The translations under genes and the position numbers were made by a program. A model generated the notes under the pieces. The model was not told where the DNA came from and ran no database searches. It was given only the letters and a program-made list of their open reading frames with translations. A stretch of DNA of 64,000 nucleotides, taken from positions 300,842 through 364,841 of the forward strand of contig CACWTU010000002.1 in the NCBI GenBank assembly GCA_902763885.1. The letters are read 5' to 3'. The stretch is from an uncultured Bacteroidales bacterium. GTDB taxonomy: Bacteria; Bacteroidota; Bacteroidia; Bacteroidales; Bacteroidaceae. Of the stretch, positions 17,306 through 26,948 are shown in pieces; within the stretch, counting starts at the first letter, position 1; each line of letters begins with the position of its first letter.

Positions 17306-17793
17306 AAAAGATAGGCATTCTGTCTGATACCCACGCCTACTGGGATGACCGCTACGCCACATTCCTGCAGGGATGTGACGAAATCTGGCATGCCGGTGAC
17401 ATTGGCTCGTATGAGATAATGGAACGGCTCTCACAGATTGCCACCCTTCGTGCCGTATGGGGCAATTGTGACGGACAGGATGTACGACGCTGCACCACTG
17501 AGCTATACCGTTTCAAGGTAGAGGATGCCAATATCATGATGAAGCACATAGGTGGCTCCCCTGACCATTATGACCACTCAGTACGTGAACAGCTCCTTAT
17601 TGAAACTCCCGACCTGTTTGTCTGCGGCCATTCACACATCCTGAAGGTGATGCATGACAAGAAATTCAACATGCTATTCATCAATCCTGGTGCCGCCGGC
17701 CTGCAAGGGTGGCAGAAGGTGCGCACCCTTGTCCGCCTGGACATAGAAGGTAAAACCTTCAAGAACCTTGAGGTTTTGGAAATCAAACGCTAA
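17302..17793 (+). CDS. YfcE/MJ0936-type metallophosphoesterase
   Basis: This 163-residue calcineurin-like phosphoesterase has metal-binding motifs in order: GILSDTHAYW (D-x-H), WHAGDIGS (G-D), VWGNCDG (GNCD), and CGHSHILK (GHSH). It probably hydrolyses phosphodiesters in the cytosol. The start overlaps the upstream kinase-like gene by ATGA, so the two are translationally coupled. The physiological substrate is unknown. Confidence 0.92.
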   Translation: MKKIGILSDTHAYWDDRYATFLQGCDEIWHAGDIGSYEIMERLSQIATLRAVWGNCDGQDVRRCTTELYRFKVEDANIMMKHIGGSPDHYDHSVREQLLIETPDLFVCGHSHILKVMHDKKFNMLFINPGAAGLQGWQKVRTLVRLDIEGKTFKNLEVLEIKR

Positions 17794-17821
17794 CTTTCCA
17801 TCTGCACTTGAACGTGTTTCG

Positions 17822-17853
17822 TTTCTCCAAGTGCATTTTATTTCGTATATTTG
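17822..17853 (+). promoter_or_regulatory. Candidate promoter of the GH10 xylanase
   Basis: A -7 box TATATTTG (17846-17853) is preceded at 20 bases by TTTC (17822-17825), a near match to TTTG. It leaves a leader of about 60 bases before the ATG at 17919. Confidence 0.45.
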
Positions 17854-17918
17854 CCAATACTATAGGACTGACATTTATCGGCAGTTCAAGTCATTTACTA
17901 ACTAAATTCAATACACAA

Positions 17919-19070
17919 ATGAGATTTTTCAAGACAACATTTTGCGCTATGGCTCTTGCCCTTTGCGCTGGAGTACAGGCTCAAGGCCTTAAGGATGCTT
18001 ACAAGGATTATTTCTCTGTCGGCGTTGCCGTCAACATGAGGAATTTGAGTAATGATAAGCATGTAGAGATAATAAAAACAAATTACAATAGCATTACAGC
18101 TGAGAATGATTTCAAGCCTCAGTCAGTGCAACCTCAAGAAGGCCAGTGGAATTTCCGTAATGCTGATGCCATTGCTGATTTCTGCCGCCAGAACGGTATC
18201 AAGTTGCGTGGTCACTGTCTTGCATGGCATAGCCAGGTAGGTCGCTGGATGTTTGAAGGCGCCAACGGTGGTCAGGCTACCAAAGAGGAGCTCTATGCAA
18301 GAATGAAGACTCACATAACAACCGTAATGCAGCGTTACGGCGATATCATCTACTGCTGGGACGTAGTGAACGAGGCTGTTTCAGATGGCGGTGCAGATCC
18401 TCTGCGCAATTCACAATGGAAACAGATTGCAGGTGGTGATGAATTCATCCGTAAGGCATTTGAGTTTGCCCGTGAGGCTGATCCCAACGCACTGTTGTTC
18501 TACAATGACTACAATGCTGCAGTACCTGAGAAACGTGACAAGATCTATAACATGGTCAAGGAAATGAAGGCTGCCGGTGTTCCGATTGACGGTATAGGCA
18601 TGCAAGGTCATTTCAACGTTTATGAGCCTTCATTGGAGGATATTGAAACAGCTATTGAGAAATATTCGGAGATTGTTGATCATATCCAGTTTACAGAACT
18701 GGACATACGTCTGAACCGTGAGATGGGCGGTCAATTGAATATGAACCGTCAGGGTGAGGAACTGACCCCGGAGAAAAAGAAGATGTTTGATGATAAATAT
18801 ACCGGTTTCTTTGAAGTATTGCGCCGTCATGCCGACGTCATTGACGTGGTTACTTTCTGGAACGTATGTGATGCGGATTCATGGGTAGGCGTTTCAAACT
18901 ATCCGTTGTTGTTTGACAAGAATTCGGACCCCAAGGATACGTACTATAAAGTTCGTGACTTTACTCCGACAAATGCGGAGAAGGCGGCAGCTGAGAAGTC
19001 TAAAAAGAAGGCTGCCAACAAGGCTGCTGATGAAAAGGCTGCTCTTGCAAAGAAAAATTTCAAAAAGTGA
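17919..19070 (+). CDS. GH10 endo-1,4-beta-xylanase, secreted, with a Lys/Ala-rich tail
   Basis: I start at 17919, where a signal peptide begins (MRFFKTTFCAMALALCAGVQ, cut near AQ); an upstream in-frame ATG at 17808 would give a poor leader across the promoter. The GH10 barrel is intact: TAENDFKPQSVQP, LRGHCLAWHSQ, acid/base Glu152 in WDVVNEAV, nucleophile Glu260 in FTELDIRLN, and TFWNVCDADSW. It cleaves xylan internally. The last 30 residues, after the barrel, are almost only Lys, Ala, Glu and Asp, an unusual extension. It opens the xylan/arabinan cluster and ends at its own terminator. Confidence 0.93.
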   Translation: MRFFKTTFCAMALALCAGVQAQGLKDAYKDYFSVGVAVNMRNLSNDKHVEIIKTNYNSITAENDFKPQSVQPQEGQWNFRNADAIADFCRQNGIKLRGHCLAWHSQVGRWMFEGANGGQATKEELYARMKTHITTVMQRYGDIIYCWDVVNEAVSDGGADPLRNSQWKQIAGGDEFIRKAFEFAREADPNALLFYNDYNAAVPEKRDKIYNMVKEMKAAGVPIDGIGMQGHFNVYEPSLEDIETAIEKYSEIVDHIQFTELDIRLNREMGGQLNMNRQGEELTPEKKKMFDDKYTGFFEVLRRHADVIDVVTFWNVCDADSWVGVSNYPLLFDKNSDPKDTYYKVRDFTPTNAEKAAAEKSKKKAANKAADEKAALAKKNFKK

Positions 19071-19090
19071 TTTCGTATATTTTTTGTATA

Positions 19091-19124
19091 AAAAGCGGGC
19101 CAGATTGATGCTGACCCGCTTTTT
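19091..19124 (+). terminator. Terminator after the xylanase gene
   Basis: AAAAGCGGGCCA (19091-19102) pairs with TGACCCGCTTTT (19112-19124, one wobble pair) and is followed by a T run. Confidence 0.8.
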
Positions 19125-19135
19125 TTGGGGTCTGT

Positions 19136-19168
19136 TTTGCCTAAAATGGATTTTTATTATTAAGTTTG
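19136..19168 (+). promoter_or_regulatory. Promoter of the esterase genes
   Basis: TTTG (19136-19139), 21 bases, TAAGTTTG (19161-19168) is a full match to the Bacteroidota promoter consensus. The start codon is at 19211. Confidence 0.65.
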
Positions 19169-19210
19169 CAATCCTGCAAAGAATTCAATAACCAATTCAA
19201 TTGATAAAAA

Positions 19211-20473
19211 ATGAAAAAAATTATCCTTTCACTTATGGCGCTGGCAACACTGTCAGCGTATGCACAGTTTGGCGGTCGCGGTGGTAATCCCACTGTACCT
19301 TCAGTAACCGAGAATGTAACTGAGGATTTCAAGCCCGCATCAAACAATCAGAGTGGTCATCAGTATCCTATGGTAAATTCACAGCGTATGGTACGTGCTC
19401 AGATTTCAGCACCTAACGCTACATCTGTAGGACTTGACATAGACGGCAAGATCTATTCCATGACCAAGAATGAGAACGGTGTATGGACCGGTACATCAGC
19501 TCCTCAGGATGAGGGCTTCCATTACTATCAGCTCAACATTGACGGTGCAAGTGTACCTGATCCGGGAAGTCTTTACTACTATGGCGCAAGCCGTTGGGGT
19601 AGCGGAATCGAGGTTCCGTCAGGTGACCAGGAAATCTGGCAGGTAAAGAATGTTCCGCAGGGTTCAGTAAACGAGGTTTTCTATTGGTCAACCGTAACTG
19701 AGTCAATGCGTCACTGCTACATCTATTTCCCTAATGAGTATTATACCAACACAACCAAGAAGTTCCCGGTTCTGTACCTGATGCATGGTATGGGTGAGAA
19801 CGAGCACGGTTGGGCAGAGCAGGGCCATACCGGTCAGATCATGGATAACCTGATCGCTGAGAAGAAGGCTGTTCCGTTCATCATCGTTATTGACTGCCTC
19901 GATGCACGTGCTGCAGGTCAGCAGGGTGGTCAGGGCGGCTTCGGCGGCTTTGGCGGTTTTGGCGGATTCGGTGGTCCCAGCGCTGAGGCTCAGGCTCCTC
20001 AGGGTCAGGCTCCCCAGGGCGGTCAGCGTCGTATGGGTGGCGGCGGCTTTGGCATGGCAATGACAGGCGGCGCATTCCAGGATGTTCTGCTCAAGGATAT
20101 CATCCCGATGGTTGAGAAGAATTACCGTGTTATTGCTGATCCTCAGCATCGTGCTATGGCCGGCCTTTCAATGGGTGGTATGACTACTCACGGAATCACT
20201 CTTGCCAATCCTACCACATTCGCTTACGTAGGCATGTTCAGCGGTGGTACATTCAGTGTATCAGAGCTTGAGGACAATGCTGATTTCAAGAAGACCAACA
20301 AGGTCCTGTTCATGAGCTGCGGAAGCAAGGAGAATATGGGTGTAATGGAAGCTGCTGAGAACCTCAAGAAGATAGGCATCAACGCTACCGGTTACATCTC
20401 AGAGGGTACCGCTCACGAGTGGCACACATGGCGTCGCAGCCTGTATCAGTTCGTACAGCTCTGCTTCAAATGA
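19211..20473 (+). CDS. CE1-type secreted esterase with Gly/Phe-rich insert (first copy)
   Basis: A 420-residue protein with a signal peptide (MKKIILSLMALATLSAYAQ). An N-terminal beta-sandwich (about residues 40-140, E-set/CBM48-like: MVRAQISAPNATSVGLDI, DEGFHYYQLNIDG) precedes an alpha/beta-hydrolase domain of the feruloyl/acetylxylan esterase group. The nucleophile is Ser320 in GLSMGG and the catalytic His is His402 in EGTAHEWHTW. Residues about 233-287 are a low-complexity insert of GGFGGFGG and APQGQAPQGG units before the nucleophile strand. It probably removes ferulate or acetate from arabinoxylan. The second copy starts 29 bases downstream. Confidence 0.9.
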   Translation: MKKIILSLMALATLSAYAQFGGRGGNPTVPSVTENVTEDFKPASNNQSGHQYPMVNSQRMVRAQISAPNATSVGLDIDGKIYSMTKNENGVWTGTSAPQDEGFHYYQLNIDGASVPDPGSLYYYGASRWGSGIEVPSGDQEIWQVKNVPQGSVNEVFYWSTVTESMRHCYIYFPNEYYTNTTKKFPVLYLMHGMGENEHGWAEQGHTGQIMDNLIAEKKAVPFIIVIDCLDARAAGQQGGQGGFGGFGGFGGFGGPSAEAQAPQGQAPQGGQRRMGGGGFGMAMTGGAFQDVLLKDIIPMVEKNYRVIADPQHRAMAGLSMGGMTTHGITLANPTTFAYVGMFSGGTFSVSELEDNADFKKTNKVLFMSCGSKENMGVMEAAENLKKIGINATGYISEGTAHEWHTWRRSLYQFVQLCFK

Positions 20474-20489
20474 TCAAAACCTATTTTAA

Positions 20490-21758
<1,269 letters not shown>

Positions 21759-21785
21759 TTACTGAATAGAGCTTAAATGTTTATG

Positions 21786-21820
21786 CAACCGGCTCCTTCG
21801 TGGGGCCGGTTGTTTTGTTT
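21786..21820 (+). terminator. Terminator after the esterase pair
   Basis: CAACCGGC (21786-21793) pairs with GCCGGTTG (21805-21812), followed by TTTTGTTT. Confidence 0.8.
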
Positions 21821-21838
21821 ATTGTGCCAAATACTTAA

Positions 21839-21856
21839 AAAAATGTGCACATTTTT
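21839..21856. promoter_or_regulatory. 18-bp perfect palindrome, possible operator
   Basis: AAAAATGTGCACATTTTT is self-complementary around GTGCAC and lies 81 bases before the lipoprotein gene at 21937, between two copies of GCCAAATAC (21826-21834 and 21881-21889). It looks like a dimeric regulator site; the regulator is unknown. Confidence 0.4.
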
Positions 21857-21936
21857 CACTTATTTGTTGTAAATTAGCACGCCAAATACGCAGACAATCA
21901 TTTTTATTATAAACCTAATTTTATCCAAAGTTCACT

Positions 21937-23001
21937 ATGAACAAAAAATTCAAACTTATTCTGGCGGTAGGAATGGCAGCAGTTTTGGTTGGTTGCGGTT
22001 CCAACGGTTCAAAGATTGATCCGCAGCGTATTGCCAACAGAAATGTTGAGTACGACCAGTATTTTACAGAGATTAAGGCCGATGCCGCACCGGCTAAACC
22101 TGATGAAAAAGGCTTTATCCGTCGTTGGACTATCATTGAGCCCATCAACAAGCCTAACAGCGGCAATACAGTGTTTACTGACAGCTACATTTTGGCTGAG
22201 TTGACCAAGGAGTATTTCAAGGGTCAGTTTACAAATGATATCAAGTCTCTTCCCAAGACCGGTGATGAGGTTATCGTTGAGACCGAGGCTCCTCGTGCAG
22301 GTGGCCGTGGCGGTTTCGGCGGTTTTGGCGGTGGTGCTCCTCAGGGTGCAGGTGCTGGCCAGGCTCGTCCTCAGGGTGCCGGTGCTGGCGCTCCTGGTGC
22401 AGGTCAGGCTCGTCCGCAGGGTGCTCCTCAGGGTGCTGGCGCAGGTCAGGCTCGTCCACAGGGCGCTCCTCAGGGTGCTGGCGCAGGTCAGGCTCGTCCG
22501 CAGGGCGCTCCTCAGGGTGGTGCTCCTCAGGGTATGGGCGGCTTCGGCGGCTTTGGTGGTGGCATGATGGGTGGCGGTGCTCCCGCTGCTGCAGCTCCCC
22601 AGATGATAAAGGATACCCTTACCTGGCATTCAGTTGACAGCAAGCTGTTCAACATCAAGCTCATCCGTTTTGCTCTGGGGTCATCAAACGGTCAGAAGCG
22701 TTATGGTCTTATCTTCAATGCTTTCACAGTAATCAACTGCGAGCAGGATGTGGTTGTACGTCTGGCTGCCGGTTCAAACGCATCATCAATTTGGTGGGTT
22801 AATGGTGAGAAGGTCCTGACACTGCAGGCTGACCGCCGTATGGTTGCCGATGACGGTATGTCAAAGCGTATCACCCTCAAGAAGGGTAAGAACCTGGTAC
22901 GTGCCGCTGTTATCAACGGCCCCGGTATGAGCGATATGTGCGCACGTTTCTACAATGAGGACGGCACAATCTTTAAGAACTACACCATCACTAACAATTA
23001 A
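21937..23001 (+). CDS. Lipoprotein with QARPQGA repeats, xylan cluster
   Basis: A 354-residue protein with lipobox VLVGCGS (Cys20). Residues 22-115 form a folded N-terminal part (RWTIIEPINKPNSGNTVFTD). Residues about 118-222 are a low-complexity region of FGGFGGG, near-identical GAGAGQARPQGAPQ units and GMGGFGGFGGG. The C-terminal 120 residues (WWVNGEKVLTLQADRRM, GKNLVRAAVINGPGMSDMC) resemble the beta-sandwich accessory domain found in some Bacteroidota carbohydrate esterases. No catalytic triad is visible, so it may be a cell-surface binding or anchoring protein for the neighbouring enzymes. It is 16 bases from the GH43 gene. Confidence 0.7.
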   Translation: MNKKFKLILAVGMAAVLVGCGSNGSKIDPQRIANRNVEYDQYFTEIKADAAPAKPDEKGFIRRWTIIEPINKPNSGNTVFTDSYILAELTKEYFKGQFTNDIKSLPKTGDEVIVETEAPRAGGRGGFGGFGGGAPQGAGAGQARPQGAGAGAPGAGQARPQGAPQGAGAGQARPQGAPQGAGAGQARPQGAPQGGAPQGMGGFGGFGGGMMGGGAPAAAAPQMIKDTLTWHSVDSKLFNIKLIRFALGSSNGQKRYGLIFNAFTVINCEQDVVVRLAAGSNASSIWWVNGEKVLTLQADRRMVADDGMSKRITLKKGKNLVRAAVINGPGMSDMCARFYNEDGTIFKNYTITNN

Positions 23002-23017
23002 TTAATAGGATCAGAAT

Positions 23018-24460
23018 ATGAAAAAGATATTTCAGATGGGCTTGGTAGCCCTCGTTTCAGTCTCAATGTCTGAAACCGTAATGGCTCAGATCGGTGCTCC
23101 GTTCATTCACGATCCTGCCACAATAATGGAGTGTGACGGTAAATACTATACATGGGGTACAGGCGGTTCACCGCTGGTATCAAGTGATGGTTGGGTTTGG
23201 TCAAGCGAGGGTGGTGCCCGTATTCAGGTAGGTGCTGCTCCTGATATGATCAAGATCGGCGACCGTTATCTCTGCGCTCACAGCTCAACAGGCGGTGGCC
23301 TGGGTGGTGGTCATGCAGGTACTATCCGCACTATGTGGAACAAGACTCTGGATCCTCAGTCACCTGACTATGAGTGGACAGAGCAGATTCAGGTAGCCGA
23401 GTCATATGTTGATGAGGATTGCGATGCTATTGATGCAGGTCTTATCCTTACTCCCGAGGGCCGTCTGTTTGTAACTTACGGAACATACTTCGGTTTCATC
23501 CGTGTGGTTGAGCTGGATCCTGCTACAGGTGATCGCGCAGCCGGTGCACAGGATGTAAACGTTGCCGTTGACTGCGAGGCTACAACAATGATCTATCAGG
23601 ATGGTTATTACTATCTGCTGGGTACTCACGGAACTTGCTGCGATGGTGTAAACTCAACTTACAACATTGTTTGCGGACGTTCAAAGAGCCCCACAGGTCC
23701 ATTCATCGATAACGTAGGCCGTGATATGATTGAGGGTGGCGGTAAGATGGTTCTTGGCTGCCGCGACGGTTATACCGGTGCCGGTCATTTTGGCCGTTAC
23801 ATCGTAGAAGAGGGTGTTCAGAAGATGTCATTCCACTGGGAGGCTGACTACTCAATGAGTGGCCGCAGCACCTTGGCTATCCTGCCTATCGTATGGCGTA
23901 ACGGTTGGCCTGAGGCTGGTTACAACGTAAAGAACGGTGTATATGAGATTGAGTCAGAGCGTCGTGGCTATGCTCTTGAAATTGCTACTGAGTACGTTCG
24001 CCTGGGTGGCGGTCGTGGTATGTTCGGTGGCGGCGGTAATCAGCCTAACACTCAGGTTGCTTTCCAGAAGCTTGAGGATGTTATCGGCAACTGGCCCAAG
24101 GGTAACATTGACGTTCGCGTTATTGACTATCAGTTCCGTCCCAACCAGAAGTGGGAGTTTGTAGCTCAGGAAGAGGGTACCCTCGGCACTCCGTACTACA
24201 AGATCGTCATTGCCGGTACCAACCGCGCTCTGGCTGCTACCGCTGGTAAGGAGCTCACCACTGTTCCCGAGTTCACAGGTGCACCTGAGCAGCTCTGGAG
24301 CGTTGATCAGCTCGTTGACGGTACATATCGTATCTGCCCCAAGGCTGTTCCCGGCACTGATGAGAAGGTTTGCCTGATCTCAGTTGGTGACTCTAACGCT
24401 TCACTCGGCAAGTTCGATATCAACGACGTTAACTGCAAGTGGAACCTGCGTCAGTACTAA
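23018..24460 (+). CDS. GH43 arabinanase-like glycosidase with C-terminal beta-trefoil-like domain
   Basis: A 480-residue protein with a signal peptide ending near VMAQ. The GH43 propeller shows catalytic base Asp32 (FIHDPATIM), Asp139 (AIDAGLIL) and general acid Glu187 (VDCEATTMI), with the arabinanase-type signature GTCCDGVNSTYNIVCGRS. After about residue 310 comes a domain with a GGGRGMFGGGGNQ loop (330-342) and QKWEFV / EQLWSV repeats, the pattern of a ricin-type beta-trefoil. It likely cleaves alpha-arabinosyl links. It closes the cluster and is followed by two terminators. Confidence 0.88.
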   Translation: MKKIFQMGLVALVSVSMSETVMAQIGAPFIHDPATIMECDGKYYTWGTGGSPLVSSDGWVWSSEGGARIQVGAAPDMIKIGDRYLCAHSSTGGGLGGGHAGTIRTMWNKTLDPQSPDYEWTEQIQVAESYVDEDCDAIDAGLILTPEGRLFVTYGTYFGFIRVVELDPATGDRAAGAQDVNVAVDCEATTMIYQDGYYYLLGTHGTCCDGVNSTYNIVCGRSKSPTGPFIDNVGRDMIEGGGKMVLGCRDGYTGAGHFGRYIVEEGVQKMSFHWEADYSMSGRSTLAILPIVWRNGWPEAGYNVKNGVYEIESERRGYALEIATEYVRLGGGRGMFGGGGNQPNTQVAFQKLEDVIGNWPKGNIDVRVIDYQFRPNQKWEFVAQEEGTLGTPYYKIVIAGTNRALAATAGKELTTVPEFTGAPEQLWSVDQLVDGTYRICPKAVPGTDEKVCLISVGDSNASLGKFDINDVNCKWNLRQY

Positions 24461-24462
24461 GA

Positions 24463-24488
24463 AAAAAGAGGCCTGCGGGCCTCTTTTT
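24463..24488 (+). terminator. Terminator after GH43
   Basis: AAAAAGAGGCC (24463-24473) pairs exactly with GGCCTCTTTTT (24478-24488), three bases past the stop codon. Confidence 0.9.
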
Positions 24489-24521
24489 CAATTGAAAATT
24501 GACAATTGAAAATTGAGAATT
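24489..24521. repeat. AATTGAAAATTG repeat tract
   Basis: Short units of CAATTGAAAATTGA repeated about 2.5 times, similar to 3437-3470 in the opposite orientation. Both tracts sit directly beyond gene 3' ends. Confidence 0.6.
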
Positions 24522-24556
24522 AGAAGGATCTTGCTAGCAAGGTCCTTCTTTTTTTT
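24522..24556 (+). terminator. Second terminator hairpin
   Basis: AGAAGGATC TTGC pairs with GCAA GGTCCTTCT (24522-24549, one wobble), followed by eight T. Confidence 0.85.
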
Positions 24557-24578
24557 ACTCATCTGCGAATCATTTATT

Positions 24579-24609
24579 TTTGTGATTTGGAAATAATGAA
24601 GTAATATTG
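24579..24609 (+). promoter_or_regulatory. Promoter of the fimbrial lipoprotein gene
   Basis: TTTG (24579-24582), 19 bases, TAATATTG (24602-24609), seven of eight in the -7 box. Transcription would start near 24616, just before a terminator-like hairpin. Confidence 0.5.
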
Positions 24610-24621
24610 CAGTCAGAAAGT

Positions 24622-24675
24622 AAACCGGAATCGGTATAACGGGACCACCGTCCTCCCGTTATGCCGGTTTTTTGT
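24622..24675 (+). promoter_or_regulatory. Leader hairpin shaped like an attenuator
   Basis: AAACCGG (24622-24628) pairs with CCGGTTT (24664-24670), and ATAACGGGA (24636-24644) with TCCCGTTAT (24654-24662); six T follow. It lies between the promoter and the ATG at 24711, so it could end transcription before the gene. Confidence 0.6.
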
Positions 24676-24710
24676 TTACGTCTAATATCAAATTTTTAAA
24701 TTTAAAATCT

Positions 24711-25652
24711 ATGAAAAAGAAAAAGGTGGGGCAGTTATTTGCCCAAGTGAAAACAAGAGTTCTTTTACTGAGTTTGCAATCTTTACTGATGTCATTTGTA
24801 ATCAGTTCATGCAGTAACCGCATCCATGTTGTGCCGGAGACTGAAGAACCGGGTGTACCGGTTACTATCAGGGTGGCATCATTGGAACAGGTTCCTTTTA
24901 GCTCTTTTGGCACAAAAGGTTCAGCACATCTTTCTGAAGCTTGTACTTGGATCAATTATGCCATTTATAATGCGGATGGAAGTGAACTGGCCAAGCCTCA
25001 GATAAATCAGAAATCCAATGATGATTCTTTTGGAACACTTAATCTGAAACTTGAGGAGGGAAACTATAGGCTTGTTGTTATGGCGCATAGCAGCAGTTCT
25101 AATCCCAAGCTTGATAATCTGTCCAAGATTGATATACCGTCTAACAGTAAAGGTAGAAGGATAACGGATACTTTCCTGTCAAGTTCAGTCATAACTGTCA
25201 CAAAGGGAATGCAGCCTTTAAGCATCAACCTGGATCGTGTGGTTGCAAGATTTGAGATCAGATTGGTTGGTGATTCTATACCTGGTGCCGTAACCAAATT
25301 GGAATTTGAGATGGGAACAGGCGGTAGTTTCAGTTTGAATGCAAATACAGGCTCAGGTGTCAAGCCTACGCGAGCCTACACTGATAAGGTGAATGTAGAG
25401 CCTGGAGATTCTGTTATAGGTGTTTATACTTTTGTCAGCGAAGGTTTCTCCAGTACTAGAATCAAAGTTGTGGCAAAGGATAGTCTGGAGTGTGAATATG
25501 GAAGTTGGGAATTCGCAGATGTTCCTATTACCAGAAACCGTATTACAGTTTACAGGGGAGCGTTATTTGCTGAAGAGGTTATCAATACTCAGGCTTCAAT
25601 CTGTCTTAATGATGAATGGGCTGGAGCGGATGAGTATGTGATGCCTGAATAA
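24711..25652 (+). CDS. FimB/Mfa2-family fimbrial lipoprotein
   Basis: I start at the ATG at 24711; the lysine-rich leader then leads to lipobox FVISSCS. The mature protein of about 280 residues has the two-domain beta-sandwich pattern of fimbrial anchor or minor subunits (WINYAIYNADGSEL, LKLEEGNYRLVVMAHSS, PLSINLDRVVARFEIRL, near-canonical for the Mfa2/FimB family). Such proteins anchor or cap Bacteroidales type V pili. No major fimbrillin gene is adjacent, so it is either solitary or acts with subunits elsewhere. A leader hairpin suggests regulation by attenuation. Confidence 0.75.
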   Translation: MKKKKVGQLFAQVKTRVLLLSLQSLLMSFVISSCSNRIHVVPETEEPGVPVTIRVASLEQVPFSSFGTKGSAHLSEACTWINYAIYNADGSELAKPQINQKSNDDSFGTLNLKLEEGNYRLVVMAHSSSSNPKLDNLSKIDIPSNSKGRRITDTFLSSSVITVTKGMQPLSINLDRVVARFEIRLVGDSIPGAVTKLEFEMGTGGSFSLNANTGSGVKPTRAYTDKVNVEPGDSVIGVYTFVSEGFSSTRIKVVAKDSLECEYGSWEFADVPITRNRITVYRGALFAEEVINTQASICLNDEWAGADEYVMPE

Positions 25653-25676
25653 TCCGGCTGCGTTGAATGCAGCTTT

Positions 25677-26858
25677 TTATCGGACGGTAATGTGAAGGCA
25701 GGTCTGCTGTTTCTCGTATTTTACGTAGCAGCGGCCCTGTCTCTTCATATCATACGCTACCTGATAGAGTATCTGGCGCATCTTATCTACCGATGCTGTT
25801 TTGCCCACCTCAGGGGTGCTGTAAGTAAAGTATGATATGTCAAAGGTGGTGCCGTAGCAGTGGCATGAGTTCTCCGTTGAGTTTACATTGGTCTTGCGCA
25901 GTTGGCGTACACTCTCCTCGGTGCGGAGTACGCTTGTTACCGTAAAACGGTGACCCCGGTTATATCCGCGGTTAAAGAGTGAGTCTTGGAACGCCTTGCC
26001 CATATCTTCAAGCAGTTTGGCGGCTTTGGGTACAAGATACGGAACGGAGTGGGTAAGCTTTTCTATGTCATAATAGCTGTTGGGCTCAATCTTTACAAGA
26101 CGGCGGTCTGTTCCAGCCTGATCGGCGGTTATGGGCTTGCTTAAGCCGTTTTTGCGAGCAGCCTCAAGCTGGGTGTCGTTCAGGTCATTGAAGAGACGGT
26201 CATACTGGCGCACAGGTTCACGGCGGTCAGTGTTGTGGTTTACTTCACCCTCATCAATATACTGTTGTATATCGGCCCCTTTCTGGGAGAGAGAACCGGA
26301 AAGCTTGTAACCGCCTATGAACAGCATCACAACCAGTGCTATGGGGATAATCATAAACAGCAGGAATACTATGCTGTTTATTGTCTCAAGCTTGAATATG
26401 CGTTTAATAAGGTTGCCGTACCAGCGCAGGAATGATGTGAATGTGGCCTCTATGAGGAATCCCCAAATAGGCATGATTGTCACAGATAGCCGGTAGCCTA
26501 TAAGTGTAGAGCCTCCATATTGATAGAATCCTCTCCAGCGCAAGAGTAGGGCCATCAGGATAATATAGACAATTGCTGCACCCCATTTTAGCCATTTAAG
26601 GCTGATGCGGCGCCAGAAATAGAACTGGACGGCGCCAGTGATGAAACAGAGTATCCAGATGAGTATGGAGAACAGGCTCGGAACCGAGTCTTGGGCGGGA
26701 ACGAACCATCGGCCTATGGCATCGGTTATAAAATATAGGATGGTGGAGAGCAGAATGAATCTGATAGTCCTTATTTTGCCGTTAATGCGGCTTCCGTCGC
26801 GGGTCTTGTCAGAAAAGTTGACGCTTTCCTGATTGGTTGTAGTCTCCTTGTTATCCAT
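25677..26858 (-). CDS. DUF5715-family membrane protein with peptidase M15-like domain
   Basis: This 393-residue protein has an acidic N-terminal tail, then about five hydrophobic segments between residues 30 and 200. The C-terminal soluble domain has the signature of D-Ala-D-Ala/LD-carboxypeptidase-like M15 folds: FTVTSVLRTEESVRQL, ENSCHCYGTTFDISYF with its His and Asp in the metal positions, and CLHITVR at the end. It likely acts on peptidoglycan peptides from the inner membrane. A minus-strand -7 box (TAAATTTG, 26867-26874) lies just upstream. The substrate is inferred from fold only. Confidence 0.78.
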   Translation of the reverse strand: MDNKETTTNQESVNFSDKTRDGSRINGKIRTIRFILLSTILYFITDAIGRWFVPAQDSVPSLFSILIWILCFITGAVQFYFWRRISLKWLKWGAAIVYIILMALLLRWRGFYQYGGSTLIGYRLSVTIMPIWGFLIEATFTSFLRWYGNLIKRIFKLETINSIVFLLFMIIPIALVVMLFIGGYKLSGSLSQKGADIQQYIDEGEVNHNTDRREPVRQYDRLFNDLNDTQLEAARKNGLSKPITADQAGTDRRLVKIEPNSYYDIEKLTHSVPYLVPKAAKLLEDMGKAFQDSLFNRGYNRGHRFTVTSVLRTEESVRQLRKTNVNSTENSCHCYGTTFDISYFTYSTPEVGKTASVDKMRQILYQVAYDMKRQGRCYVKYEKQQTCLHITVR

Positions 26859-26948
26859 ATTAGTTACAAATTTAGTTTATTTACGCCTGATGCTGAATAA
26901 ACTGACAGCATTTTTTGTAATTTCGCGGGTGATTTAAAATTTACTGAT

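Noticed and set aside
22009-22629. 206-codon minus-strand frame with Thr/Leu/Arg/Ser repeats
   Set aside because: It is the complement of the low-complexity repeats of the lipoprotein gene, and its repeats mirror the sense repeats.
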